From Neoceratodus forsteri (lineage: Eukaryota > Chordata > Ceratodontiformes > Ceratodontidae), in contig CM057456.1 in the NCBI GenBank assembly GCA_016271365.2, forward strand, positions 610,333,501 to 610,397,500: a stretch of DNA of 64,000 nucleotides, in the 5' to 3' direction. This document shows positions 1-10,830 of the stretch, piece by piece. Within the stretch, counting starts at the first letter, position 1. Each line of letters starts with the position of its first letter. The translations under genes were made by a program, and so were the position numbers. The notes under the pieces are model-generated. The model saw only the letters and a list, made by a program, of their open reading frames with translations. It did no database searches and was not told the DNA's origin.

Positions 1-767
1 TGTGTAAGCCCCCCGCTGCCACTAGGGGTCAGGCAAGCAGCAGACTCCATCCCACCCCTTCCCAAGAGAGGCGAGCTGTCCTCCGGATGCTTGACCCTCT
101 CCCTCCCTAGCTGGCGACCCACTCACACCGCAAACACAAGTCACCGGCCTGGCAGGGGCAAACATGCCATTTCACATGCACTTCCAACTACATGGAAACA
201 GCTCCAGTCTATACTGAAACTCTCTAGCATTGTCTCTGTCAAGTTCTTTAAAACCTTTGCTGCGACCAAACTAGAAGATACTTGCAATTGTTTCTAGTTT
301 CTCCTTGACCTTTGACCCTTTTATCAATAACTCACTCCCCTCCTAGACTCCCTCTATGTCCCTACTTCCAGTTATCTCTCCCTTCCCTATCCTGCCCTCC
401 CTTGTCCTTCATTTCCGTCATCCTTGCTTTCTTTCTTTTCCTCCTTCCCCTTCCCCCTCCTAATAAGATCCTTTCCCTCTCCTCCTCCTTCTTTCTCTTG
501 CACCAATCTTATACACTCCCTCCACCTTATGCATCCTCTCACTCCAGCTCTAAGCACTTTTGGCTGTACTTTTACTACTTACAATGTTTTCCCCAAGCTA
601 TATTTATAATTATTACCTTTTTACATTTTAGTTAAGCACTATGTATCATGTTTACCATATATTGTATGTACTATGATTTTATGTATGTAATTTCCTTTAT
701 CTGTGTACATGCTTCAGGACCTCCTTGTGCATGAGCTTGCTCAATGGAGTTTTCCTGCAATAAACTT
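1..767. other. Unassigned sequence, possible LTR-like 3' end
   Basis: No protein is recognisable here. The right end carries a polyadenylation-type AATAAA shortly before an abrupt join at about 768 to CR1 family B sequence. That is what the 3' end of an LTR or other retroelement inserted into the CR1 would look like. The left boundary is outside the window. The pyrimidine-rich stretch 340-560 gives long but meaningless open frames. Low certainty. Confidence 0.25.
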
Positions 768-1129
768 GAACTTCCTGAATGCCATCTTTTTCTCCCAAAC
801 CTTCCCTGCCACCTCTTTTGAGAACCATAGTGTTTTTTTCCTTCATTTTGTTTTATTTATTTGCTTCAAACAAAGGCTTGTTGCCTCTGTGATGGATGGC
901 AGCTTTGATTTTTCCCCATTGTTCCTCAACCCCACCTTCTTGCCTGTTTGCTAGTGCTTTTCTGAGGCACTCCCCCATTTTGCCAAAGTCAGCCCTCCTA
1001 AAGTCCAATACCCTCACCTTTGTGTGACTTGACTGTACGGCTGTGTTTATCATGAACCACACTGTTTGGTGGTCACTTGTTCCCAGATGGCTACCGACTT
1101 CTAAATCTGAGATCCTCGCTCCATCCCCG
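768..1129 (-). pseudogene. CR1 LINE family B copy 1, segment 1 (end of endonuclease/linker)
   Basis: This stretch aligns by eye, base for base in long runs, with 59405-59750 of the second family B copy. In that copy it encodes the end of the endonuclease and the linker before the RT. On the minus strand it keeps the residues LDFRRADF near 1000, a phrase also seen in CR1 family A. The segment is cut at 1129 by the 2.0-kb repeat and at 768 by unassigned sequence. The RT half would lie beyond the left edge of the window. It is non-functional. Confidence 0.75.
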
Positions 1130-3141
1130 TGTAACCCCTAGGTGGCGCTATTCTGAGAGTTACTACCCCTGCCTGCACAGTAGCCTGCAGGTTGAGGGGC
1201 CTGGGCTCTCGAAACGGGTGCCTCCTCCTGGAGGACAGGGTTGTTGGCAACGTGACTGCCCTGGGTACAGCCCTCTGGGACACTTATACCCCCCTCTTTA
1301 CCCCTAGTGGCATGGCTAAACTTGCAGGTACCCCACACCAACACACTTTTGCAATACACAGTGAGTATTTCTTTGTAACCACTTACCACCAGGGCTATGA
1401 TCAGCTGGAATGCTCTGGATGACCCCCTGGAAAACAAGACCTGTGACAATTAAACAACGTTGATGCAGTACTTTTTATGCAGAGGTACACCACACCCAGT
1501 TTAACTGCAAAAAGATCCAAATCTGACTTATTGGGGGATGTGAACAAGGGAGGGGCAGTAATCTGGTGATTGATTTTAGTTCTGATTGATTCAGGCTATA
1601 ATGCATGCACTCAAAGGTCCCTGGAACATAGTCACACACACTCTAGGTACCCAGTTGGAACTACAGGCTAGCCTGAAGCATTGCCTGGGATAGGCTGGCA
1701 TTGCAACTGGCTGAGTCCCTGTGATAGAAAGAAACATGCATGCACTGTAACCCCCAATTTGTAATCCGGGGCTGGATGGCTCAGTTCACAAAAGCTTAAC
1801 AACAATTAAATCAGATGACACACTGTGATTGTTAGCTGGGTTGCAGGGAGCTACCTGGTTTTACTCACACTACCCAAAATTGGATGCAGGAAGGATGAAA
1901 TGGAGACCTCAAGATGAAGAGCTGGATGGCCAGGAGAAGCAGGGCCCACACGATGTGACGTGGTGCTCGATCCTGTTCGGTGTTGTTCATCAGGGAGCCA
2001 AATCTCTGGGCAGGTCTCTCATTGGAACTTTCTCTGCAGCATGAGTGAGTGTCTGGGCTAGGATGGCAGGGCCCAGACTGGGAGAACAGCTCGGATGCAG
2101 TCCGGTAAGGTTGCTGGACGCAGCTTCCAGCAAGCGTGACACATTCAGCAAAGTGGGGAACCAAATCGCGACCCACTGTCCACATTCAGCACACTTATAG
2201 TAAAGGCAGACAAATACTGCAGTTTGGATGACAGTCCATTTGCAATTCACAGTGTCCCTGTGCAAACTGTATGCTCTGAGGTCGTGGTGAAATTCCTGAT
2301 AGGCCAATCGCACAAAAGCAAGTCTTCGGTCCTCTTCAGGTGAAATTAGTCACAATTCAGAATGAAGGTCACAAATTCGGATAAAGTCCAGTGGTCGGAT
2401 TAAGTCTCTTCACTTTAGGAAGGTGGTATCAAGCAGGCCAGACACAGCCTTCTCACCGATTTTCCCTGCGCACTACGCAGGAGCAGCTGCTCAAATTGCT
2501 CAAGCTCCTCACTCTCTCAGCTCTTACTCCACTCTGACTTCTGCTGTAGGCAGCACCGGGGCTTCCTAGTGATCCAAAAGATTTGTTTCATTGATCCATC
2601 TGTCTGTCACAGCTTGGGTTCCCCCTCCTGGTCCATTTAGGCGCCAAAGGGTGAAAACTACAATTCCTTCAGAAATTGACTCCCACAAGACCCCTGGGGG
2701 CAGGCTCCATTTTAGAGCCCCCAAAGGTACTGATTGGTGCAGATTGGCAGTCCAGAACCAAGATGGTGGTACATAACAGAAATGTCCGTGCTGCAACAGA
2801 AGGCAGGTTAGGCAAACTACATTATCCTTATTATTAAAACAGATAATCAACAAACAATCACAGAGTCCAGCAGGGCTCCCTCTGCGCAACTGGCGATGGC
2901 AGAATGGAGTGGCTGTACTGCAGACCAGACGGGACTCGCACCTAGAAACACTCGGCCCCCACCCAGATTAATTATAAACTACGAGATAGGCAGCCCTTAA
3001 AGAGACAGGCATGGAGGCTAACTGGGCGCTCATTTGCAAACACCTTTAAACCTAAACAGACACAGAACACCAGCCTGGCAGTGGGCATTTAGACACACCC
3101 AAGGAAGACTTTTGGGGAACCCCATTTGTAGGGGGGATACA
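1130..3141. mobile_element. 2.0-kb repeat element, copy A (solo LTR or non-autonomous DNA transposon)
   Basis: This 2,012-bp unit matches 35197-37211 along its whole length. It starts TGTAACCCCTA and ends with a run of G then ATACA, so its ends are about 11-12 bp imperfect inverted repeats opening TG and closing CA. It splits a CR1 family B sequence that resumes at 3146. The flanking 4-mers are CCCG and CTCA, which differ only by transitions and could be a decayed 4-bp duplication. No protein is recognised in any frame. TG...CA ends and a 4-bp duplication favour a solo LTR. The unusually long inverted ends leave a non-autonomous DNA transposon possible. Strand is unresolved. Confidence 0.7.
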
Positions 3142-3145
3142 CTCA

Positions 3146-3291
3146 TTTGAGAGTACCAGGTCTAAGATTTCTCCCTCCCGAGTGGGTTCCAACACTAGCT
3201 GTCTGAAGCATGTCCCCTGTAGGGCATTGAGAATTACCCTGCTCTTGGATGTGGCTGCAGCAAAGGTACTCTAGTTAACATCTGGCATAGT
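3146..3291 (-). pseudogene. CR1 LINE family B copy 1, segment 2 (endonuclease)
   Basis: Aligns with about 59760-59895 of family B copy 2 (shared runs such as CTAGCTGTCTGA and TGTGGCTGCAG). It is the continuation of 768-1129 after removal of the 2.0-kb repeat, and is itself cut at about 3291 where CR1 family A begins. It codes for part of the apurinic-like endonuclease domain on the minus strand and has no intact frame. Confidence 0.7.
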
Positions 3292-3377
3292 CATACATAC
3301 GAACATATGAAGAAGCCAGCAGAGGAAGGCCATTTGATCTATCAAGTCTGCTCGTATTGCAGGGTCCACAGCTTGAG

Positions 3378-6346
3378 CTATAGTCTCTGCCCTCCCTCCC
3401 CACTCCTCCCATCCTCCCTACCCATGATCCTTACTTTCCCACTATGCCTATCCCAGCCTCTCTTAAAGCTGCCCACTGTCTTCAACAAGATGACCTCTTC
3501 TGGCAGCGCATTCCAAGTGTCCACCACCCTTTCTTTGAAGAAGTGCTTCCTGACCTCCCTCCTAAACCTCCCACCCTCCAGTTTAAGATTGTGCCCCCTC
3601 GTGTTATGGTTGCCATTCAGCTTAAAGGGACTCTCCTTATCAACCTTAATTATCCCTTTCAAGTACTTGAAGGCCTCAATCATGTCCCCTTTCTCTCTAC
3701 CGTCATCCAGGGAGTACATGTTCAGTGCCCTCAACCTCTCCTTGTATGCCTTGCCCTGCTGACCGGCTATCATCTTTGTAGCCCTCCTCTGGACCTTCTC
3801 CAGCAGGTTAATGTCCTTTTTGAGGTGTGGGCACCAGTACTGAACTCCATACTCTAGATGTGGCCTTACCAGTAACCTGTACAAGGGCAGTATAATTTCC
3901 TCTCTCCTACTACTGATCCCCCTAGCTATGTATTCCAGCAACTTGTTTGCCTTTGCTGCTGCTTTCTTGCACTGCGTGGAGTGCTCCAGGTCACTAATGA
4001 TCATCACTTCCTGGTCCTTCTCCTCCTCTGATGCAGATACTCGGCAGGGATTTATTTAACTCCAAAAATTGATTAGTGTTTTGCTCATAAAAGTGCTAAA
4101 ACATTGTAAAAAAGCATAGCACTTGCCTCACTATGTTTAACAAACATAACACTTCTAGAAAACCTATATAAATACTTTCTGTACAATTAGCATTGTCCCA
4201 AGAAAAAAACTGCTAATCAATTATTTAAAACCCTGCTCGGACTTCACCCAGGTAGTACTCTGTTCTGGGATTCTTGGCTCCAGTATGCATAACTTTGCAT
4301 TTCTTGGCATTGAAGCCAAGCTGCCAGATACTTGACCACCTCCCCAGCTTTTCCAGATCTTCCTGTAGGTCCTGTATCCCTTCAGCTGTGTCCACTCTCC
4401 TACAGAGCTTGGTGTCATCCATGAATAGGCACATTTTGCCCTTAATGCCATCCCCAATGTCATTCATGAAGACATTGAACACCACCGGCCCCAGCACCAA
4501 CCCCTGTGGGACCCCACTGGTTACCTCTCTGGTGCCAGATAACTCTCCCCCTACAACCATCCTCTGGGTTCTGTCCCTCAGCCAGTTTTCCACCCATCTG
4601 GCCATCTTTTCCCCAACTCCAAGATCCACCAACGTCTTGATCAACCTTTTGTGAGGCACAGAGTCAAACGCCTTGCTGAAATCAAGATAGAGGATATCTA
4701 CCGCTTGGCCCCTGCCTACTGTCTTAGTGACATAGTCAAAGAAGGCAATCAGATTTGTTTGACACGCTCTCCCCCCATGAACCCATGCTGCCTCTCATCC
4801 TGGAGACCTTGCTCCTCTGGATATTCCACCGACCTTTCCTTTAGTATGGTCTCCATGAGCTTGCCCACAATGGAGGTCAGACTGACTGCTCTGTAATTCC
4901 CTGGATCATCCTTGGGACCATTTTTGTGGAGGGGCACTACACGTGCAGTTCTCCAGTCCTGTGGTACCACACCTGACTTTAGTGAACTATTAAATATGTC
5001 TGCCAGTGGCCTTGCCAGCTCCTCAGCCAGTTCCTTTAGTACCCTTGGGTGTAGTCTGTCCAGGCCTGGTGATTTGCCCACCTTCAATGCTAGCCGACCC
5101 TCCCTCACTCTGTCCTCCTCTATCACTACATCTGTGTTCCCCTCCTCCCCGCTCCTCTTTTCCCTCCTGAAGGCACTGGTCCATCCTTCTCCCTGGTGAA
5201 GACAGAACAGAAGTATTCATTTAGTATCTCTGCTTTTGCCTCAATATCCTCCATCCACTCCACCCCTTTGTTAAGCCTAATAATCATTTCCTTCTTGTCC
5301 CTTTTCTCACTTACATAGTGAAAGAAAGCCTTCTCGCCCTTCTTATTTCCTTCAGCTATCTGCAGCTCCTTCTGCGCCTTTGCTTGCCGGACTTCCTTAC
5401 TTGCCTCACTAGCCAATCTTAGGTAATTTTCCCTATCCACTTCTCTCTTGGTCTTCCTGAATTTTCTATAAGCCAACCTCTTTTCCCTTACTGCCTTGGC
5501 AACCCCAGAACTGAACCAGCTGGGCGCTTTGGACCTTGTGTTCTTCCCCCTGAGCCTAACACACTCATCTGTGGCAACCAGTATTCCTTCCTTCATGATG
5601 GACCACCTTTGGTCCACACCCATATCTGCTCTGATGCCCACCAAATGGCTCTTTAGCACCTTGAGCATTTTCCTGAAGTCCGCCCTCCTGAAATCCAAGA
5701 TTTTGGTCTTAGTCAGGATGCTTTCCCTGCCCATATCCAACTGGAACCACACTATACAATGGTCACTTCTACCCAGTGGTTCCCTGACCATTATTTCCTG
5801 TACATGCCCTCCATTTGTGAGCACCAGATCAAAAATTGCCTCAGCTGTTGTTGGTTCAGTGACGCCCTGAGTCAGGAACCCACTCTGCAGTCCTTCCAGG
5901 ATCACCTAACTCTTAGCAGATGTTGTGGATGGTATGCTCCAGTCCACCTTGGGCAGGTTGAAGTCCCCCACAATTACCACCTCTCCTTTCCTCGTAGCTT
6001 CCAATATTTTGTGAGATCAGCTCCCTGTCCCTCTCTTCGTCTTGACTGGGTGGTCTGTAAACCACCCCTAACCTCACCTTTCTCCCTCTATTGGACCTTA
6101 ACTGAACCCATAATGCCTCCACCTCCCCTTCCAATGACTCTTCCCTCATGCAAGTTATTCCCTTCCCCATATAAACTGCCACCCCTCCCCCTTCCTGACT
6201 ACCCTGTCCCACCTGTATAGTTTATATCCAGGGATTGCAAGGTTCCAGTCATTGTGTGATGTTGCCCAAGTCTCGGTTACTGCAGCTATGTCCACCCTCC
6301 TGTCTGCTAATAGTACCTGCAGGTCATCCATCTTGTTTCCGAGCAT
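3378..6346 (-). pseudogene. CR1-A ORF2 pseudogene: endonuclease-reverse transcriptase
   Basis: The reading frame is broken into at least five pieces. Endonuclease pieces lie at 6346-5910 (TETW motif; GVVYRPPSQ) and 5905-5126 (DLVLTN; GRSDH). RT pieces lie at 5126-4749 (KSPGLDRLHP; NYRAVSLTS) and 4659-4240 (SGVPQG; FMDDTKL at about 4410-4430 on the plus-strand scale). The last piece, 4007-3378, holds the CR1 C-terminal region (LPLYRLLVRPHLEYG; QRRATKMI; WNALPEEV). The catalytic box reads FMDD where CR1 enzymes normally have FADD. A MITE at 4045-4235 separates the palm from the thumb/C-terminal region. By family this would nick target DNA and prime reverse transcription of the LINE RNA. Here it is dead. 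Confidence 0.88.
4045..4235. mobile_element. CAGGG-ended MITE inside CR1-A
   Basis: A 191-bp AT-rich insertion whose ends are imperfect inverted repeats. The left starts CAGGGATTTATTTAA; the right, read in reverse complement, starts CAGGGTTTTAAATAA. A further TTGATTAG is shared in inverted form. It is bracketed by perfect CTCGG copies at 4040-4044 and 4236-4240, a 5-bp target duplication. Removing it restores the continuity of the CR1-A coding region. The CAGG ends resemble hAT-type termini, but hAT elements usually duplicate 8 bp, so the superfamily is uncertain. Confidence 0.75.
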
Positions 6347-6640
6347 TCAGAGACACCACCCTCCACCTAGAGTCTGACCTTCCTTCTCTTCTCTCTTTTT
6401 CTTCTATTCACATTTATCCCCTCTGTGTGAACCCCCTCCATTTACCCTTGTTATGTGTTCCTCACCCCCCTCCACCCTTTGCTAACTGTGTTTTTGGCCC
6501 TTCCACCTCCTCCCTCCAGACTTCTTCCATCACTGTGGGGGGAGGTTCACTGACCATCTCCTCTTGGAGTATGTGGGCCTGCACGCCTACTGCCCCCCCC
6601 CAGTAGTTTAAATTAAGTGTAGTGGTTATGTATTCAGGTC

Positions 6641-7110
6641 CCCCATCAACAGTATCTCCCCTTTTTCTGCCATTCTAAGGATGCCTTCTGTCATTTCCTT
6701 GTCCAATTCCTCCGCCTGAGACAGGGGTCTGTATACAACCCCCGTATGAATTGTGGTGCCATTTCCTGTCTCCAGGGTAACCCACAGTGCCTCCTCTCCT
6801 CCCTGTTTACCCTTTACTTCCATTACTTTGATCCCTTCCCTTACGTAGAGAGCTATTCCTCCTCCTCTTTTACCCTCCCTGTCCCTCCTGTAGATTGTGT
6901 ACCCTGGTATGTTGACATCCCAGTCATGGTTCTCTGCGTACCATGTTTCTGTGACTACCACAATATCCAGGTGTCCCTCTTCCATCAAGACCACTAGTTC
7001 AGGGAGCTTGTTACCCAGACTACATGCATTGGTACTCATCACCCTCCATTTTTTGATAGCCTTACCCTTTTTAGCCCCATCCCTGTCCTTACTGTCTTTC
7101 CATGCTTACC
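6641..7110 (-). pseudogene. CR1 LINE family B copy 1, segment 3 (endonuclease N-terminus)
   Basis: The minus-strand frame 7042-6626 reads as the N-terminal CR1 endonuclease: NACSLGNK, the metal-binding TETWY segment, HDWDVNIPGY, RGGGIALYVREG, GVVYRPLS and MGDLNT (the usual GDFN site as GDLN). It matches 60459-59880 of copy 2 closely. It is the 5'-ward continuation of 3146-3291, displaced by the 3.35-kb CR1-A insertion. The frame is open across this piece, but the element as a whole is split three ways. Confidence 0.82.
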
Positions 7111-7644
7111 GTGCTTCCAGTAACAAAACATAACACAAGGTGCCAGCCAATTGTAAAGGTATTACAGTACTTAGAAACAGAGTTTCCTTCCCTACCAGAG
7201 GCAAAGAAAAGACACAAATTGGAGGACTTTTTGTAGTCTCTAGTGTGCTCCAAGCTGAACTGCAAGGTCCTATGCACATCCAAAGTAGGCAGCAAGGCTT
7301 CCCCCTTATTACAAAGGGATGCAAAATACACTGGCAAGTGAATCACCTGATTTATTGTGAAGTCAGAGACTACCTTAGGCAGAAAACAAGTACTGGTCTT
7401 CATTGAGGCCCTGTATGGGTGACAAATCAAGAATGGGGCTCCACAACCAGAGCCTGCAACTCAGAAATCCTTTGTGCTGAAGTAATATCCACAAGGAAGA
7501 GGGTTTTCCAAGAAAGTAAATGTAACTCTCATGTAGCAGCAGACTCAAACAGAGACCCTGACAGTTTTTCAGACACTGAGTAATGTAAAATAAAAGTAAA
7601 TAGTGTACTTATGGCACTGAAATTCAGGGGCAGAGAACAAAAAT
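7111..7644. other. No recognisable feature
   Basis: The sequence is mixed in composition. The open frames in it are short and resemble no family I know. It lies between the end of CR1-B copy 1 and a plus-strand CR1 3' end. Confidence 0.4.
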
Positions 7645-8396
7645 GGGTGTGTTGGTACTGACAATCACCGAGCAGGAAAGAGACCTGAGGGTGATCATAT
7701 CAGATGACCTATAAGGTGGCCAGGCAGTGTGAAAAGGTAGTTGGGTGGGCTAGTGAGATGCCGGGGTGCATAGGGAGGGGTATCACCAGCAGAAAGAGGG
7801 AGATATGTTGCCTCTGTATAGATTTCTAGTAAGACCCCATCTAGAGTATTGCATCGATTTCTGAAGATCACATCTCCAGAAGGATATAGACAGAGAGGAG
7901 GTGGTCCAGAGGAGGGCAACTAAAATGGTGCAGGGTCTGTATCAGAAGCCCTATGAAGAGAGACTTAAGTACCTAAATAGCACCCTGGAAGAGAGGAGTG
8001 AGGGGGCATAGGATAGAGACTTTTAAATACCTTACGTGGGTAAGTAAGGTAAAGGAAGGACATATTTCTCAGAAAAAAAAGGTGCTCAAGAACAAGAGGA
8101 CATGCTGTGAAGCTGGAGGGGGTGGATTCAAGAGAGAGATGTAAGGAAGTAGTTCTTCACAGAAACAGTGATGGATTCCTGGAACAGCCTTCCAGCAGAG
8201 GCGATGGTGTCGGCAAAAACAGTGGTGGGGTTCAAGAATGCATGAGATAGGCATAAGGGAATCTTTGGGGAATGGGGGGTGGAGAATGGGCTGGAGATCA
8301 AGTAGGATCTGTGGTAATACTCTAGGTAGGGAAAAATGAGCAGACTGGGTGGGCGTAGTGGTCCTTAACTACTGGCATATTCTATTTTTCTATGAC
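7645..8396 (+). mobile_element. CR1 LINE 3' end (RT C-terminus plus 3' UTR)
   Basis: The plus strand carries a decayed CR1 C-terminal coding region. The DNA matches the typical order GTDN, RDL-VIISDDL, then the block for LVRPHLEYC (about 7830-7850), then QRRATKM (about 7910-7930) and the ERLKYLN region (about 7960-7975). Indels and stops break the frame. It ends in TATTCTATTTTTCTATG at about 8380-8396, the microsatellite-like tail characteristic of CR1. It is 5'-truncated, as is usual for CR1. Confidence 0.8.
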
Positions 8397-8832
8397 GTGT
8401 AAAGCCTCACAGTGGAACTGGCTTAAAATACATAGAAGAATCTCCCTTTCCAGCAGAGGGACAAACCATTTCCAAGCCCTGGAGTAAGTGAGCCAAAAAA
8501 CAGCAATTTGTTTTTGTGTTGGGACATAAAACGATCCAACTCTGGATGACCCCATTATTTGAAAAGGGTATTCACTACTAAGTCCAGTAGTTCCCATTCA
8601 TGTGTCAGGATTTAAGACTGACTTAACCTGTCTGCTAAGACATTTTGGATGCCTGGGAAATAAACAGCAGACAGTATCAGCTCACAATCTATGTGATCCA
8701 GTGCCACACTCTCATTGCTTCCCTGCACAGGGGATACGAGTGGGTACCCCATTATTTGTTGATGTAATGCATGACACTGACATTGTTCATTTGGATTACT
8801 AACGGACCATCACAGAGATGATCCAAAAGTGC
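8397..8832. other. No recognisable feature
   Basis: This gap lies between the CR1 tail and the DIRS-like remnant. It may include the 3' end of the DIRS element, but I see no tyrosine-recombinase motif or terminal repeat that would prove it. Confidence 0.3.
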
Positions 8833-9850
8833 TCATAGGACAAGCAGTACAGCTTCATCTCCAGAATGTTTATTTGGAGAGAGGCTTCTGTCTGAGGTCA
8901 AGGGCCCTGCATCCTGTGGGGAGCCACGTGGGCACCCCACCTGAAACCAGGTTTGTCTGCTATCAGAATTTGCAGAGGCATAGGATTGGAGAATAGAGTA
9001 CCTTTTAACAGATGGAGGCATTCCATCCACCAAACTTATTGGGGATGTGATTAGAACAGGATGATTCAGCTTGTGTGATAACCAGTTCCATTGTACCCAC
9101 AGTGTCCACTGTGGAATGCACATGTGCAGATGGACCAGAGGAACTGAGATGATGGCAATAGCCATCATTCTTAGCAGCCGTAGCATGGACCATGCCAGGA
9201 TATGAGTTTTTCTGGAAATGAAACAAGCTTGAGCTATCAAGGCATCCACCCTGTTTGTCAGCAGGAAGGCACATGCTACAGAGGTGTCCAACACCACCCC
9301 TGTGTACTGAAGGTGCTGACATGGGATTTGTTTAGATTTTGGAAACCGTTGCTGGGTTCGGGAATGGGTATATGCCACTTCTTCACTGGATGGTTCTTTA
9401 AAGATCCAATCCGTGAGGCAGAGGACAAGCCAGAGGGAAAAACATGAAATTGGTAGTGCTTGCCCCCCCCCCCAAATCTGAAGTGCTTTCTGTGATGATG
9501 CCTGATCTTGACGTGCAGGCACGCATCCTTGATGTCCAAGATGCACATTCAATCCCCCATGCTACAGTAGGGGGATGAGAGTTTGAATTGAGACAATACA
9601 AAACGTTTTGTATTCTAAGAATTCTTTCAGGCCTCTGAGGTTCAGAATAGGAAATACTTGGAGTAAAATCCTAGGTTCTGTTCTTGCCCAGGAATGAATT
9701 TCATCACCCTTTCTGAATAAGGTAATCCACTTCTGAACAAAGATGCAGTAAGTAGTCTGGAGGATGGTGACACAATCGATGTTGATGTACTGAACGTGTG
9801 GACAGAAACACCAGTACATGGCCCTTTTCTATGATTTCCAGGACCCATTC
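8833..9850 (-). pseudogene. DIRS-like reverse transcriptase / RNase H remnant
   Basis: Minus-strand pieces in several frames match the DIRS-type polymerase. Right to left these are PILNLRGLKEFL (about 9650), DIKDACLHVKI and KHYQFHVFPSGLSSA (about 9540-9440), then GVVLDTSVACAFL and the RLL-MMA--I--VPLVHLHM block (about 9310-9130). The last corresponds to the RNase H-side region. Frameshifts at about 9570 and 9440 break it. The YLDD catalytic segment expected between GLSSA and GVVLDT is not visible, so an internal deletion is likely. No tyrosine recombinase is seen. DIRS elements copy through a circular intermediate and a tyrosine recombinase; this copy is dead. Confidence 0.75.
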
Positions 9851-10079
9851 ACCTGTTGTGATAATCTTCCTTTCTTGACAATGGAGGGAGATTCCTTTCC
9901 CCTCCGCACCTGTACCTCCTACACCAGGGTGGAGGGGAAGGCAGCTGAGAATCAGAAGGAATGAGGGGCAGGATGCTGGCCACCAGAGCTGGATCTCTTT
10001 TTATTATAACCACTTGAAGAAGAAGGTCCACAGAGGGGTGTTTGACCTCTGCCTCTTCCATGGGCAGGCCTCCCAAAGA

Positions 10080-10830
10080 GCTTAAAACTGGCCTCTCCCT
10101 CTGCCCCTCAGGGAAGTTGGACTGAGGATCTTTGGTGATCTCAATGTCATATCTGAGGACTGTAATTCACTTAGTGTGCATTCCACATCTGTCCTGAAGG
10201 GCTTCTGCCCCTTAAAGAAGGCATGAAGCACAGCTTGTTGCACATCAGAGGCAAATCCCACCACTCACAGCCAGGAGTATTGGCAGAGACAAATACTAGA
10301 GGCAGCAGTCCCAGCAGAGTCATCTGAGGTGGCATAACAGATCTTAGCAGGTGCTTACCAGTTTCCAGACCCGCAGTAAGAGACTTGGAGAAATCAGTTT
10401 TGACTGTTCCTTCAGGCAACTTATTTATGGCAGACAGCATAGACTTCAAGTGGCTGTTCTGATATTTAATCACATGCCTAATAATTAACAATCCTGAGCC
10501 ACAAGGAAACAGAGGCATAGGTCATTTTGCACACACATAGCTCTTGACCTGTTATGTGCAACCATTCTCACAACTGAGTCTGTTTCAGGTTGTGATGCAT
10601 AGAAAGTCTTTGAGCTAGTAGCAGAATATTGGTTATCTGCTTTCTGGGGCACTGCTGGTAGAGAGTTAGGCACATACCAGGTATCCATTGTGGCATCCTG
10701 TAAAGCAGGGAAAATCAGAGGAATCACAATAGTAGGAAGTGCTGGCATCTCCAAAAAATCACAAAGATTACTTTTAGTAGAATCTTCCTCCTCAGCCTCT
10801 AATCCCATAGAGTCCAGCATGGACATGAGG
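10080..10830 (-). pseudogene. DIRS-like gag (ORF1) remnant
   Basis: Three overlapping minus-strand pieces (10826-10485, 10518-10171, 10264-10082) lie directly upstream of the DIRS RT on the same strand. They include VVRMVAHNRSRAM and, further on, ADVQQA-like text (SDVQQAVLHAFFKGQKPF). Position, orientation and the R/G-rich end (LRGRGRGQF) fit the poorly conserved DIRS gag. The assignment rests mostly on context. Frame breaks show it is inactive. Confidence 0.5.

Larger units (their letters stand above)
3292..6640 (-). mobile_element. CR1 LINE family A, 5'-truncated, inserted in CR1 family B
   Basis: A minus-strand CR1 retrotransposon. Its 3' end lies at about 3292 in a short ATAC/ATGA-rich tail. 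Just inside it (3320-3355) is a GGCCATTTGATCTATCAAGTCTGC block, like the conserved CR1/L3-type 3' untranslated sequence; a related block occurs at 34270-34310. The coding part runs right to left from the endonuclease (about 6346) through the RT to the C-terminus (about 3378). A pyrimidine-rich 250-bp stretch (about 6355-6640) upstream of the endonuclease is either the end of ORF1 or spacer. Both sides are flanked by colinear CR1 family B sequence, so family A inserted into family B. The exact target duplication was not resolved. Confidence 0.85.

Noticed and set aside
312..635. 107-residue frame as a small secreted protein
   Set aside because: It is a pyrimidine-rich low-complexity stretch coding Pro/Ser/Leu runs; no signal peptide logic or conservation evidence.
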